From Ciceribacter ferrooxidans (GTDB lineage Bacteria > Pseudomonadota > Alphaproteobacteria > Rhizobiales > Rhizobiaceae), in the NCBI RefSeq assembly GCF_004137355.1, contig NZ_SDVB01000380.1:62001-126000 (forward strand): DNA of 64,000 nt, read 5' to 3'. The notes below the pieces were generated by a model that saw only the letters and a list, made by a program, of their open reading frames with translations, searched no databases and had not been told where the DNA came from. How positions within the stretch are numbered: the first letter of the stretch is position 1; every line of letters starts with the position of its first letter. This document shows positions 33,428 to 43,026 of this stretch, one piece after another. The position numbers and the translations under genes are program-made.

Positions 33428-34426
33428 TCAGCCGAAGCGATCACGCCAGGAGAGCTGTGCCCCTTCGACCGGCAGGGAAGTCGCTTCATAGACGCCGCGG
33501 GCGATCGCGCGGGCCATCACCAGCGCCGCAAGATGGCAGAGTTCCATGAAATCAACCGAGCTTGCGAGTGGCCGCGCATTGGTCGCGGCCGCAAAAACGG
33601 TATCGCCGTCGGCCGGCAGATGCGCCGGCAGGACGGCGCGGCCGATGCCGTTCTGGCCCATGATCGACAGCCGGTGCGCCTGCGCCTTGGTGAGCGCCGC
33701 GTCGGTGACGACCGCGCCGATGGTCGTAGCGGTGAGGTTGATCCCCTTCGCCCTGAGGACGGTGTCGGGCGCGGAGAAATTGGCCGGCAGGCCGATGCCG
33801 CCGAATTCATCGTCCAGCTCGAAAGGGGCCGACCAGAAGAAGGGGCCGTCACCGATGGTCGCGGATCCCATGGCGTTGACGGCGACGATCGCCGCCACCT
33901 TGTGGCCGCCCGTGGTCATGGCGCTCGCCGAGCCCAGTCCCCCCTTGAGGGTTGCCGTCGTCGCGCCGGTGCCGGCGCCGACGCTTCCGAGTGCGAAAGT
34001 GCCCTTGGCGGCCGTCTTAAACGCGGTATAGCCCATGTCGCGATAGGGCGACTGGATGCCCCAGTCCTTGTTGCCGCCGTTCAGGAGATCCATGAGGATC
34101 GCTTGCGGCACGATCGGCACGCGCACGTCGCCGACGGGAAAGCCGCGGCCGATCTCGCGCAGGCCCGCCTGCACGCCACCTGCCGCGTCGAGACCGAAGG
34201 CCGAGCCGCCGGAGAGCACGAGGGCGTCCACCACCTCCACCGTCATCGACGGGTCGAGGAGGCTCGTCTCGCGTCCGCCGGGCGCGCCGCCGAGCACGCT
34301 GCCGGAGGCGACGGCGGGCTCGTCGAAGACGATCACGGTAACGCCGGAGCCGAGCTTGAGGTCGGTCGAATGGCCGACGGAAACGCCTTTGATGTCGGTG
34401 AGCAGGTTTTCGAGGGCGCCTGCCAT
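33428..34426 (-). CDS. P1 family (DmpA/NylC-like) self-processing peptidase
   Basis: N-terminal nucleophile hydrolase of 332 residues. Family hallmarks are LTDIKGVSVGHSTD, the SGGSAFGLDAAGGV segment (about 72-85), VGAGTGATTATLKGGLGSAS and VAAIVAVNAMGSATIGDG. By analogy with DmpA, auto-cleavage would occur between Gly187 and Ser188 in NAMGSA, making Ser188 the nucleophile. Known members are aminopeptidases or amide hydrolases acting on beta-peptides or nylon oligomers; the substrate here is unknown. ATG 34426 follows AGGAGAG. It stands alone, divergent from the HlyD gene. Confidence 0.85.
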   Translation of the reverse strand: MAGALENLLTDIKGVSVGHSTDLKLGSGVTVIVFDEPAVASGSVLGGAPGGRETSLLDPSMTVEVVDALVLSGGSAFGLDAAGGVQAGLREIGRGFPVGDVRVPIVPQAILMDLLNGGNKDWGIQSPYRDMGYTAFKTAAKGTFALGSVGAGTGATTATLKGGLGSASAMTTGGHKVAAIVAVNAMGSATIGDGPFFWSAPFELDDEFGGIGLPANFSAPDTVLRAKGINLTATTIGAVVTDAALTKAQAHRLSIMGQNGIGRAVLPAHLPADGDTVFAAATNARPLASSVDFMELCHLAALVMARAIARGVYEATSLPVEGAQLSWRDRFG

Positions 34427-34647
34427 GCGTCTCTCCTGTTCGTGGTGGCCGTGGCCTTCGCGCAACGGTTTGATCCAGCGTCAAATCTGCGGCCGGAATG
34501 TGCAGGCGTTCTTGACATGGATCAAGGGCGGGCGCGAATTTCAACGCCAGATTGACCGGCATAGCTTCCGGAGCGACCCGCCTCCGGCCCAGCATTTCGA
34601 CAGGTTCCGATCTCTCGTCTTTCCGTTTTTCTGCAGAAGAGCGTCCA

Positions 34648-35661
34648 ATGAAGAAGACTGCAAAGTTTGTCGCGGCTCTCGCCGCTCTGCTGGTCGTCGT
34701 CGGTGCGGCCGGCTACGCCTATCTCCAGTGGGCGGCGCGCGATGCCCTGCCGGCGGGAATTGCCGCGGGCAATGGCCGCATCGAGGCGACGGAAATCGAC
34801 ATCGCCACCAAATTCGCCGGAAAGCTGGCTTCGGTCGAGGTGGCCGAAGGGGATTACGTCACCAAGGGGCAGGTGCTTGCCCGCATCGATACCGCCCAGG
34901 TCGAGGCGCAGCTGCGCGCCGCCGAGGCGCAGATCAAGGAGGCCGAACAGGCCCGCGATTCCGCCAATTTCGGTCTGTCGCAGCGCCAGAGCGAACTCGC
35001 GCTTGCCGAGAAGGATCTCGAACGCCAGCTCGTCCTGCTCGGCAAGGGGTTCGTCTCCGACCAGCGGGTGGATTCGCAACGTCTTGTGAGGGACAGCGCC
35101 CGGGCCGCCCTTTCGGCTGCCGAAAGCGGCCTGCGCAGCGCCGAGGCGGCGATTGAGAGCGCCACAGCCGCGCGGGACCAGATCACCGACATGCTGAGCA
35201 ACGCAACGCTTCTGGCCCCGAAGGACGGCCGGGTGCTCTACCGGCTCGCCGAGCCGGGCGAGGTTCTCGGCGCGGGCGGCAAGGTGCTGACCCTGCTCGA
35301 CCTCTTCGACGTCTACATGACGATCTTCCTGCCGTCGGCGGATGCGGCCCGCACGGCTATCGGCGCCGAGGGGCGCATCCTGCTCGACGTTTTGCCGGAC
35401 CGGGCGGTGCCGGGCACGGTGTCCTTCGTGTCGCCGCAGGCCCAGTATACCCCGAAGCAGGTCGAGACCCGCAGCGAGCGGGACCGCCTGATGTTCCGCG
35501 TCAAGATCAGTGCGCCGAAGCCGCTGGTGGCGCAGTATCTGCAGCAGGTGAAGACGGGTGTCACCGGCGTCGGCTACGTGAAGCTCGATCCCACGGTCGT
35601 CTGGCCGAGCTGGCTGGAGTCCGACCTGACCACGGGTGCCGCGACCGATGCCAAACCCTGA
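34648..35661 (+). CDS. HlyD-family membrane fusion (periplasmic adaptor) protein
   Basis: A 337-residue adaptor anchored by an N-terminal helix (KFVAALAALLVVVGAAGYAYL). The biotinyl-lipoyl-like half motifs IATKFAGKLASVEVAEGDYVTKGQVLARID and ATLLAPKDGRVLYRLAEPGEVLGAGGKVLTL flank a predicted coiled-coil hairpin (about 75-165, rich in Ala, Gln, Glu). It corresponds to YhiI/YbhG-type adaptors that work with the ABC exporter encoded next. ATG 34648 is the first Met of the conserved region; its stop overlaps the next gene. Confidence 0.9.
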   Translation: MKKTAKFVAALAALLVVVGAAGYAYLQWAARDALPAGIAAGNGRIEATEIDIATKFAGKLASVEVAEGDYVTKGQVLARIDTAQVEAQLRAAEAQIKEAEQARDSANFGLSQRQSELALAEKDLERQLVLLGKGFVSDQRVDSQRLVRDSARAALSAAESGLRSAEAAIESATAARDQITDMLSNATLLAPKDGRVLYRLAEPGEVLGAGGKVLTLLDLFDVYMTIFLPSADAARTAIGAEGRILLDVLPDRAVPGTVSFVSPQAQYTPKQVETRSERDRLMFRVKISAPKPLVAQYLQQVKTGVTGVGYVKLDPTVVWPSWLESDLTTGAATDAKP

Positions 35662-38389
35662 GACCGATCGTCACGAGACCGGCGTCGAGCTGCGTGGTGT
35701 CTCCCATCGCTACGGCCGTGTCGTCGCGCTCGACGGCATCGACCTCACCGTCGCCGCCGGTTCGAAGATGGCGATCGTCGGTCCCGACGGTGTCGGCAAG
35801 TCGACCCTGCTCGGGCTTGTCGCCGGCGCCAAGCGTATCCAGGCCGGCAGCGTCCGTTCGCTCGGAAGCGACATGGGCGGGCAACGCTCCCGCTCCGGCG
35901 TGCTGCCGCGGATCGCCTATATGCCGCAGGGCCTCGGGCGCAACCTCTATCCGAGCCTGTCGGTCATCGAGAACGTCGATTTCTTCGCCCGGCTTTTCGG
36001 CCACGGCGAGGCCGAGCGCCGGCGGCGCATCGCCGAGCTTCTGAGGGCGACAGGTCTCGATCCATTCGGAGACCGCCTGATGGGCAAGCTCTCCGGCGGG
36101 ATGAAGCAGAAGCTCGGGCTCTGCTGCGCGCTCGTGCACGACCCGGATCTCCTGCTCCTCGACGAGCCGACGACCGGGGTCGATCCCCTGTCGCGGCAAC
36201 AGTTCTGGGACCTGGTGGAGAGCATCCGCAGGGCGCGTCCGCGCCTCACGATCTTGACCGCCACCTCCGACATCGACGAGGCGACGCGCTTTGACCGGGT
36301 GGCGATGCTGAACGACGGCCGCATCCTGGCCGACGGGACGCCACCCGAACTGCTCGCCCGCACGGGAGCGAGCACGCTGGAGCGAGCGTTCGTGAGCCTC
36401 CTCAACGAGAACGGTCATGGCGCGATGGTGGGCAATGGCGAGGTCGCGCCGAAGCGGACGGTCTCGAGCGAGGACATCGCGATCGAGGCCAAGGGGCTGA
36501 CACGGCGCTTCGGTTCCTTCACCGCCGTCGATCATGTCAGCTTCCGCATTCCGCGCGGGGAGATCTTCGGCTTCCTTGGGTCGAACGGCTGCGGCAAGTC
36601 GACGACGATGAAGATGCTGACCGGGCTTCTGCCGGCAAGCGAAGGGGAAGCCTTCCTGTTCGGCGAGCCGGTGGATGCCTCGGACATTCCTGCTCGCCGG
36701 CGGGTCGGCTACATGTCGCAGGGCTTCTCGCTCTACGGGGAGCTCACCGTGCTGCAGAACCTCCGGCTGCATGCGGCGATCTTCGACTACAAGGGCCAAG
36801 CCGCGTCGGCGAGAGTGAGCGAGCTTTCGGAAACATTCGGACTGTCGGAGTATCACGACACGGTGTCGGAGCGCCTGCCGCTCGGTGTGCGGCAGCGTCT
36901 CCAGCTCGCGGTGGCGCTCCTCCACCGGCCGGAAGTCCTGATCCTGGACGAGCCGACCTCCGGCGTCGATCCGGTCGCGCGCGACGCCTTCTGGGACGAC
37001 CTGCAGCGCGTCTCGCGCGAGGACGGCGTGACGATCTTCATCTCCACCCATTTCATGTCCGAGGCGGAGCGGTGCGACCGCATCGCCTTCATGCATGCAG
37101 GCAAGGTGATTGCGAGCGGCGCCCCGGAGAAACTCAAGGCCGAGACGCAATCGGCCACGCTCGACGAGGCCTTCATCGCCTACATGAAGCAGGGCGGGCG
37201 CGAGGAGATGGCATCCTTCGACGCGGCGCTGCCGGCGGCGACCGGGGCGACGGCCTCCGTGAAACAGACCTTCTCGCTGCGGCGGGCCACGGCCTATGCC
37301 CGGCGCGAGATGATGGAGCTCGTGCGGGACACGATCCGTCTCGCCTTCTCGCTTCTCGGGACGGCGATCCTGATGCTGATCCTCGGCTACGGAATCACCC
37401 TCGATGTCGACGATCTCCGGCTCGGCGTGCTCGATCGCGACCGGACCGCCGAGAGCCGGGCCTACATCGACAGTTTCGCGGCCTCGACGGCCTTCCGTTA
37501 CGAAGGCCCCCTGGCCGATCAGGGGGAGCTCGAGCAGAAGCTCAAGGCGAACGACATTGCGATCGCGCTCGAAATCCCCGAACGTTTCGGGGCTGATCTG
37601 CGATCCGGTCACACGACGACGGTTCTCGCGACGCTCGACGGGGCGATGCCCTTCCGTGCGGAGACGATGCTCGGCTACATCTCCGGCGCACACGCGCACT
37701 TCCTCACGGAGGTGGCAAGGTCGGCCGGCGTCGCCGCGAGCCCGGTGGCGAACGTCGAGATGCGCTATCGCTACAATCAGGCGTTCCGCAGCCTCGACGC
37801 GATGGTGCCGGCGGTGGTCGCCATCCTGCTGCTCTTCATCCCGTCGATCCTGACCGCGCTCGGCGTGGTCTCCGAAAAGGAGCTCGGCTCGATCAGCAAT
37901 CTCTACGTGACGCCGGTGACCAAGCTCGAGTTCCTGCTCGGCAAGCAGGCGCCCTATGTCCTTGTCGGCTGCGTCAACTACGTCGTTCTCGTTTTGATGG
38001 CGGTCCTGCTCTTCGGCGTGCCGATCAGGGGGAGCCTGGCAGGTCTTACGCTCGCGGCGTTCCTCTATCTCCTCGCCACCACGGCGATCGGCATCCTGAG
38101 CTCGACCATGACCCGGACCCAGGTCGCGGCGATGTTCGCGACGGCGATCGGCACGATGATGCCGGCGACGCAGTTTGCCGGACTGCTGCAGCCGGTCGCG
38201 ACGCTTGAGGGGGCGGGCCGGATTATCGGAACGCTCTTCCCGACCACCTACTTCCTGCGGGCGAGCGTCGGCGCCTTCACCAAGGCGCTCGGCTTTTCCG
38301 ACCTCGTGCCCTTCATATTGCCGCTCGTGCTGTTCTGGCCGGTCCTGATCGCCATGGCCTGGCTGCTCTTGCGCAAGCAGGAGGTTTGA
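35648..38389 (+). CDS. RbbA-like double ATPase-permease ABC exporter protein
   Basis: A 913-residue fusion of two ATPase domains and one ABC-2 permease. Domain 1 has Walker A GPDGVGKST, signature LSGGMKQKLGL and LLLDEPTTGVD; domain 2 has GSNGCGKST, LILDEPTSGVD and ISTHFMSEAERCD, but its signature is altered to LPLGVRQRLQL, as also known in RbbA. The C-terminal 370 residues carry one helix, a large periplasmic loop (LGVLDRDRTAESRAY onward) and five helices. E. coli yhiI-rbbA-yhhJ has the same order as this locus. Start ATG 35648 overlaps the HlyD gene by 14 bp; GTG 35636 is the alternative. Substrate unknown. Confidence 0.9.
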   Translation: MPNPETDRHETGVELRGVSHRYGRVVALDGIDLTVAAGSKMAIVGPDGVGKSTLLGLVAGAKRIQAGSVRSLGSDMGGQRSRSGVLPRIAYMPQGLGRNLYPSLSVIENVDFFARLFGHGEAERRRRIAELLRATGLDPFGDRLMGKLSGGMKQKLGLCCALVHDPDLLLLDEPTTGVDPLSRQQFWDLVESIRRARPRLTILTATSDIDEATRFDRVAMLNDGRILADGTPPELLARTGASTLERAFVSLLNENGHGAMVGNGEVAPKRTVSSEDIAIEAKGLTRRFGSFTAVDHVSFRIPRGEIFGFLGSNGCGKSTTMKMLTGLLPASEGEAFLFGEPVDASDIPARRRVGYMSQGFSLYGELTVLQNLRLHAAIFDYKGQAASARVSELSETFGLSEYHDTVSERLPLGVRQRLQLAVALLHRPEVLILDEPTSGVDPVARDAFWDDLQRVSREDGVTIFISTHFMSEAERCDRIAFMHAGKVIASGAPEKLKAETQSATLDEAFIAYMKQGGREEMASFDAALPAATGATASVKQTFSLRRATAYARREMMELVRDTIRLAFSLLGTAILMLILGYGITLDVDDLRLGVLDRDRTAESRAYIDSFAASTAFRYEGPLADQGELEQKLKANDIAIALEIPERFGADLRSGHTTTVLATLDGAMPFRAETMLGYISGAHAHFLTEVARSAGVAASPVANVEMRYRYNQAFRSLDAMVPAVVAILLLFIPSILTALGVVSEKELGSISNLYVTPVTKLEFLLGKQAPYVLVGCVNYVVLVLMAVLLFGVPIRGSLAGLTLAAFLYLLATTAIGILSSTMTRTQVAAMFATAIGTMMPATQFAGLLQPVATLEGAGRIIGTLFPTTYFLRASVGAFTKALGFSDLVPFILPLVLFWPVLIAMAWLLLRKQEV

Positions 38390-38391
38390 CC

Positions 38392-39519
38392 ATGCTCGAT
38401 TTCCGCAACATAGGTGCCCTTTTTGTCAAAGAACTGATCGGTATTCGCCGGGACACGGTGCTGATGGGGTTCGTGATCTATGCCTTCACGCTTGCGATCT
38501 ACATGCAGGCGACGGGCATAACGCACGAACTCAACCGGGCCACCGTCGGGGTTGTTGACCATGACGTGTCACAGCTTTCCTCGGCGATCCTCGACGGCCT
38601 GCGCCCGCCGCAGTTCCAGGCGCCGGTGTCGCTCTCGCCGGGCGAGGTCGATCGCGTCATGGACCAGGCACGCTTTACCTTCGTGCTCGACATCCCGCCG
38701 AATTTCGAGGCCGACGTGCTTGCCGGCCGCAGCCCGTCGGTCCAGCTGCTGATCGACGCGACGGCGCTGATGCAGGCGGGTATCGGGGCGGGTCACATCC
38801 AGTCGGTCGTCAGTCAGGAGGTCTCGCGCTTCGTGACCCGGACCGAAAAGACGACCAGCCTGCCGGTGGCGATCGAGGTGCGCATGGCCTTCAACCAGAC
38901 GCTGACCACGGCCTGGTTCACCGGAACGTCCGGGCTCATCAACAACGTCACCATGCTCGCCGTCTTGCTCGCCGGGGCTGCTCTCGTCCGCGAACGCGAG
39001 CACGGCACGCTCGAACATCTCCTCGTGATGCCCGTGCGGGCGACGGAAATCATGCTGAGCAAGCTTCTGGCAAACGGACTGGTGACGCTCGTGCTGACGC
39101 TGCTCTCGGTCGTCTTCGTGCTCGACCTCTGGATCGGCATGCATATCTCGGGCTCGCTTACACTCTTTGCCGCGGGTGTCCTGCTCTATCTCTTTTTCGC
39201 CACCTCTTTCGGCCTGTTCCTCGGGACGATCTCCCGGTCGATGCCACAGATGGCGCTGCTCTTCATCCTGACGGTCCTGCCGATGACGATCCTCTCGGGC
39301 GGCATGACGCCGCTCGAAAGCATGCCGGACTGGCTGCAGATCGGCGTGCAGGTTTCTCCCACGACCCATTTCGTCTCCTTTGCGCAGGCGATCCTCTTCC
39401 GCGGGGCGGGCTTCGACGTCGTCTGGCCGCAGTTCCTCGCGACCGGGGTGATCGGGCTCTTCTTCTTCCTGTTCAGCATGGCGCGGTTCCGCAGTTTCAT
39501 TGCGGCCCAGCAGGGATAG
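38392..39519 (+). CDS. ABC-2 type permease (YhhJ-like)
   Basis: A 375-residue permease with one N-terminal helix, a periplasmic domain (about 45-165, including VGVVDHDVSQLS) and five or six C-terminal helices with the ABC-2 motif REREHGTLEHLLVMPVRATEIMLSKLLANGL. It pairs with the permease half of the RbbA-like protein. ATG 38392 follows AGGAGGTTTGACC, a near-ideal ribosome site. Adaptor, fused ATPase and this permease form one operon for export of a lipid, drug or peptide; an outer-membrane partner is not encoded here. Confidence 0.9.
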   Translation: MLDFRNIGALFVKELIGIRRDTVLMGFVIYAFTLAIYMQATGITHELNRATVGVVDHDVSQLSSAILDGLRPPQFQAPVSLSPGEVDRVMDQARFTFVLDIPPNFEADVLAGRSPSVQLLIDATALMQAGIGAGHIQSVVSQEVSRFVTRTEKTTSLPVAIEVRMAFNQTLTTAWFTGTSGLINNVTMLAVLLAGAALVREREHGTLEHLLVMPVRATEIMLSKLLANGLVTLVLTLLSVVFVLDLWIGMHISGSLTLFAAGVLLYLFFATSFGLFLGTISRSMPQMALLFILTVLPMTILSGGMTPLESMPDWLQIGVQVSPTTHFVSFAQAILFRGAGFDVVWPQFLATGVIGLFFFLFSMARFRSFIAAQQG

Positions 39520-39653
39520 CGGGGCACTCTCGTGCCGATGCAATCCGACATCTGCGATGACGGTGCGGCCGCGATCTGATAAGAGCGGGATGCTTCCTTT
39601 CCGGTCCGCCGTTCGCGCGGACGACGTGTTCTCTCGAGCCTGGAGTTATTCGC

Positions 39654-40985
39654 ATGCCCGGTCCTCAGGTGGTCCCCGTCGAGGGGGATCTGCAACTGCC
39701 GAAACACGTCGATGTGGTCGTCATCGGGGGCGGGATCATCGGTGCTTCGACGGCGCTCGAACTCGCCGAACGCGGCGTTTCGGTCGCGCTCTGCGAAAAG
39801 GGCGGCATTGGCGAGGAGCAGTCGAGCCGCAACTGGGGCTGGGTGCGCATTTCCTGGCGCGATCCGCGCGAGGTGCCGTTGATGGCCGAAGCCATCCGTA
39901 TCTGGCAGGGTCTCGATGCGCGGACCGGCCGCGACACCGGCTACAAGCAGTGCGGCATCGTCTTTGCCTCGCTCGATGAAGAGTACGAGGCCAAGAACGC
40001 CGAATGGCCGGACATCCTGGCCAAGTACCAGATGACGTCGCGGATGATCGACGGGCCGGAGTTCAGCGGCCTCTATCCGGGCATGAAGCATGATTTCAAG
40101 AGCGCGCTCTACACACCAGCCGACGGCCGCGCCGAGCCGCAGAAGGCGGCACCGGCGATCGCCGAGGCGGCGCGCGACAAGGGTGCGCATATCCTGACGA
40201 AGTGCGCAGTACGCGGCATCGAAACCTCGGGCGGGAAGATCTCCGGCGTGGTCACCGAGCGTGGAACGATCGCCTGCTCGTCGGTCGTGCTCGCCGGAGG
40301 CGCCTGGTCGAGCCTCTTTGCCCGCAATGCCGGGATCGACCTGCCGCAGCTCAAGGTGATGAACACGGTCATTCGCACCAAGCCGATCGAGGGCGGGCCG
40401 GAACAGACGCTCTACGGTCGCGACTTCGCTTTCCGCAAGCGCCAGGACGGCGGCTATACGATCGCTTCGCGCTACGACAACATCGTCGAGATCGTGCCCG
40501 ACAGCTTCCGTTTCATGCTGAAATTCCTCCCCGCGCTGAAGAGCGAGTGGCGTTCGCTGCGCTTCCGCGTCTCCGGCCGCTTCCTCGAAGAGGGCCGCAT
40601 GGCGCAGCGCTGGCGGATGGACGAGGAGACGCCGTTCGAACGCTGCCGCGTGCTAGACCCGAAACCGTCGGACAAGTGGACCAACCACGCGCTGGCGCAA
40701 CTCAAGAAGGATTACCCGGTCTTCGCCAAGGCCGAGATCGCGCAGCGCTGGGCCGGCTATATCGACGTGTCGCCGGACGCTGTGCCGATCATTTCGCCGG
40801 TCGAGAAGGTTCCGGGCTTCTTCATTGCGACCGGCTTTTCCGGCCACGGCTTCGGGATCGGCCCCGGCGCCGGCCGGTTGATGGCCGATCTCGTCACCGG
40901 TCATACGCCTTGCGTCGATCCGACGGCCTTCAGGCTTTCGCGCTTCTTCGACGGATCGAAGATCGAAATCATCAGCGGGGTCTGA
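39654..40985 (+). CDS. FAD-dependent oxidoreductase of the DAAO/DadA family
   Basis: A 443-residue flavoprotein. The FAD-binding fold starts at VDVVVIGGGIIGASTALELAERGVSVALCEKG (about residues 18-50) and ends with GFFIATGFSGHGFGIGPGAGRLMADLV (about 390-415). Such enzymes oxidise amines, D-amino acids or N-methylated amino acids to imines; the substrate cannot be read from the sequence. NWGWVRISWRDPREVP after the FAD loop is typical of a rhizobial subgroup. It converges on the peptide-type importer at 41-45 kb, which may supply its substrate (inference). ATG 39654 has GGAG ten bases upstream. Confidence 0.85.
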   Translation: MPGPQVVPVEGDLQLPKHVDVVVIGGGIIGASTALELAERGVSVALCEKGGIGEEQSSRNWGWVRISWRDPREVPLMAEAIRIWQGLDARTGRDTGYKQCGIVFASLDEEYEAKNAEWPDILAKYQMTSRMIDGPEFSGLYPGMKHDFKSALYTPADGRAEPQKAAPAIAEAARDKGAHILTKCAVRGIETSGGKISGVVTERGTIACSSVVLAGGAWSSLFARNAGIDLPQLKVMNTVIRTKPIEGGPEQTLYGRDFAFRKRQDGGYTIASRYDNIVEIVPDSFRFMLKFLPALKSEWRSLRFRVSGRFLEEGRMAQRWRMDEETPFERCRVLDPKPSDKWTNHALAQLKKDYPVFAKAEIAQRWAGYIDVSPDAVPIISPVEKVPGFFIATGFSGHGFGIGPGAGRLMADLVTGHTPCVDPTAFRLSRFFDGSKIEIISGV

Positions 40986-40993
40986 GAAAGGCA

Positions 40994-41013
40994 AAGGGCA
41001 CCGGGGCGCCCTT
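40994..41013. terminator. Weak hairpin between convergent genes
   Basis: A 6-bp stem AAGGGC/GCCCTT with an 8-base loop lies in the 46-bp gap between the FAD oxidoreductase and permease genes; a CGTTTTA stretch follows within 20 bases. A possible terminator. Confidence 0.4.
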
Positions 41014-41031
41014 CACCATTCGTTTTATGCG

Positions 41032-41943
41032 TCAGCGCTTGAGTGTTCGCGGATCGAGCGCGTCGCGGATCGCGTCGCCGATGAAGTTGACGCTGAGGAC
41101 CGTGAGCGAGATCGCAAGCCCCGGCCAGAGCACGCGCGAAGGCGTGAGCTGGAGGAAGTTGGCGCCGTCATAGAGCAGGCGTCCCCAGGTCGGGAAGTCC
41201 GACGGGAAGCCGAGCCCGAGGAAGGAGAGCGCCGATTCCGTGATGATCGCCGAGGCGATGCCGAGCGTCGCGGATACCATGATCGAGCTCATGACGTTCG
41301 GCAGGATGTGCTTCAGGATCACCCGGTGCTCGCGCATGCCGCTCGACTTGGCGGCCAGAATGAACTCCTGGCTTTTGACCGCCAGAACGTCGCCGCGGAC
41401 GATGCGGGCGGTATGCATCCAGCTCGTTATGCCGATGACGAAGACGATCAGGATGAAGATGCCCGTCTCCGGACCGAAGGCGGCGCGGAGTGTATCGCGG
41501 AACAGCATGATGATGACGAGCAGCAGCGGCAGCAGCGGCAGGGCCAGGAAGAGGTCCGTCAGGCGCATGAGGATGCCGTCGACCCGCCGGAAATAGCCCG
41601 AAAGAACGCCGACCAGCGTGCCGAGAAAGAGCGCGAGCAGCATGGCCGTGATGCCGACGGCAAGCGAGATCTGCCCGCCGGCCAGCACCTGGGCCAGCAT
41701 GTCGTGACCGAGATTGTCGGTGCCGAAGGGGTGGGCGAGCGACGGCCCCTGGTTCTTCGCCTTGATGTCGATCTTGTTCGGATCGACGGTGTGGATCAGC
41801 GGACCGACATAGACGGCGACCACGATGAACAAGAAGACCGCAAGCCCGGCGACGCCGCCGGGATGGGCCCTGAACTGCCGCCAGAGGCCGCGTTTCTCGA
41901 CGTCGGTGGATACTGCCGGTGCAGCGATGGTGGCGTCAGTCAT
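41032..41943 (-). CDS. ABC transporter permease (DppC type), second peptide importer
   Basis: A 303-residue permease with the DppC segment HPFGTDNLGHDMLAQVLAGGQISL, six helices and the EAA loop EFILAAKSSGMREHRVILKHILPN; it ends with FIGDAIRDALDPR. ATG 41943 overlaps the stop of the upstream permease by eight bases (ATGACTGA). Third gene of a minus-strand operon of binding protein, DppB and DppC; the ATPase is encoded on the opposite strand at 46.3 kb. Confidence 0.93.
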   Translation of the reverse strand: MTDATIAAPAVSTDVEKRGLWRQFRAHPGGVAGLAVFLFIVVAVYVGPLIHTVDPNKIDIKAKNQGPSLAHPFGTDNLGHDMLAQVLAGGQISLAVGITAMLLALFLGTLVGVLSGYFRRVDGILMRLTDLFLALPLLPLLLVIIMLFRDTLRAAFGPETGIFILIVFVIGITSWMHTARIVRGDVLAVKSQEFILAAKSSGMREHRVILKHILPNVMSSIMVSATLGIASAIITESALSFLGLGFPSDFPTWGRLLYDGANFLQLTPSRVLWPGLAISLTVLSVNFIGDAIRDALDPRTLKR

Positions 41944-42946
41944 AGCGGATCCTCGGATCAAGGAGGCCGTAGAGCACATCGGCGATCAGGTTGAACAGCA
42001 CGATGAGGAAGGCGAAGATGAAGGTCAGCGTCTGCACGAGCGGCATGTCGGCGCCCTGGATCGCGGTGATCAGCAACTGCCCGAGACCGTTCACGCGAAA
42101 GATCTGTTCGGTGATGATGGCGCCGGAGAAGATCGTCGGAACGCCGAGAGCGATGACCGTCACCACCGGGATCAGGCTGTTGCGCAGCACGTGGACGAGC
42201 AGAACGACCTTCTCCTTCACTCCCTTCGCGCGGGCGGTGCGAACATAGTCCTGGTGCAGGTTGTCGAGCATCGAGGCGCGCACGAACCGACTGATCTGCG
42301 AGGTGTTGTAGAGGGTGAGAACGGCGACGGGCAGCACCATCTGCTTTACCTGCGTAACGAAGCTCGACCAATCGGTGATCCGGAGATTGGTGTCGTAGAT
42401 CGACGGAAACCACTGCAGGTAGGAGCTGAAGATCACGATCAGCAGCACGCCGGTGAAGAAGGTCGGAACGGAATAGCCGACCATCGAGACGAAAGTGCCG
42501 ATCTGGTCGAAGATCGAATACTGCTTGTAGGCGGAGACCACCCCGATCGGGATCGCCAGCATCACGCCGAAGAGATAGGAAAGGCCGACGACCCAGAGCG
42601 TCTGCGGCAGGCGCTGGACGATGAGGTCGACCACGGGGCTGCGGGTCGCCCAGGAGAGGACGCGCAGGCGATTGCCGTCGCCGACGGTGAGACCGGTCAT
42701 CTGTTCAAAGATGTTGAGCGGTTCATTGATGAAGAACTGCTGAAGCCAGCGCAGGTAGCGGATGACGAAGGGCTGGTCGGCGCCCATGGCCGCACGGATC
42801 TGCTCGCGAACCTCGGGGGGAATGGTCAGCGGCAGGTCGCTCAGGGGATCGCTCGGCGCGAGGTCGAGCAGGGCGAAGATGATGAAGCTGATAACCAGCA
42901 GTGTCGGGATTGCGAAGAGCAATCGCCGCAGCGTGAAGGTGAACAT
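41936..42946 (-). CDS. ABC transporter permease (DppB type), second peptide importer
   Basis: A 336-residue permease starting MFTFTLRRLLFAIPTLLVISFIIFALLDLAPSDP, the classical DppB N-terminus, with six helices and the EAA loop DYVRTARAKGVKEKVVLLVHVLRNSLIPVV. A periplasmic loop of about 50 residues (residues 50-100) follows helix 1. It is separated from the binding-protein gene by 80 bp that contain a strong hairpin. Confidence 0.93.
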   Translation of the reverse strand: MFTFTLRRLLFAIPTLLVISFIIFALLDLAPSDPLSDLPLTIPPEVREQIRAAMGADQPFVIRYLRWLQQFFINEPLNIFEQMTGLTVGDGNRLRVLSWATRSPVVDLIVQRLPQTLWVVGLSYLFGVMLAIPIGVVSAYKQYSIFDQIGTFVSMVGYSVPTFFTGVLLIVIFSSYLQWFPSIYDTNLRITDWSSFVTQVKQMVLPVAVLTLYNTSQISRFVRASMLDNLHQDYVRTARAKGVKEKVVLLVHVLRNSLIPVVTVIALGVPTIFSGAIITEQIFRVNGLGQLLITAIQGADMPLVQTLTFIFAFLIVLFNLIADVLYGLLDPRIRYD

Positions 42947-42985
42947 CGGAGGCTCTCCAGACTGTCACGGAAGCGAAATGCGAAG

Positions 42986-43016
42986 ACCGGGCCCGCGCGG
43001 ACAGCGCGGGCCCGGT
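42986..43016 (-). promoter_or_regulatory. Intercistronic hairpin between binding-protein and permease genes
   Basis: A perfect 13-bp GC-rich stem (42986-42998 with 43004-43016) around a five-base loop, ten bases after the binding-protein stop codon. No T run follows on the minus strand. It probably blocks 3' exonucleases or attenuates read-through, leaving more binding-protein mRNA than permease mRNA. Confidence 0.7.
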
Positions 43017-43026
43017 GCAACGGCAC

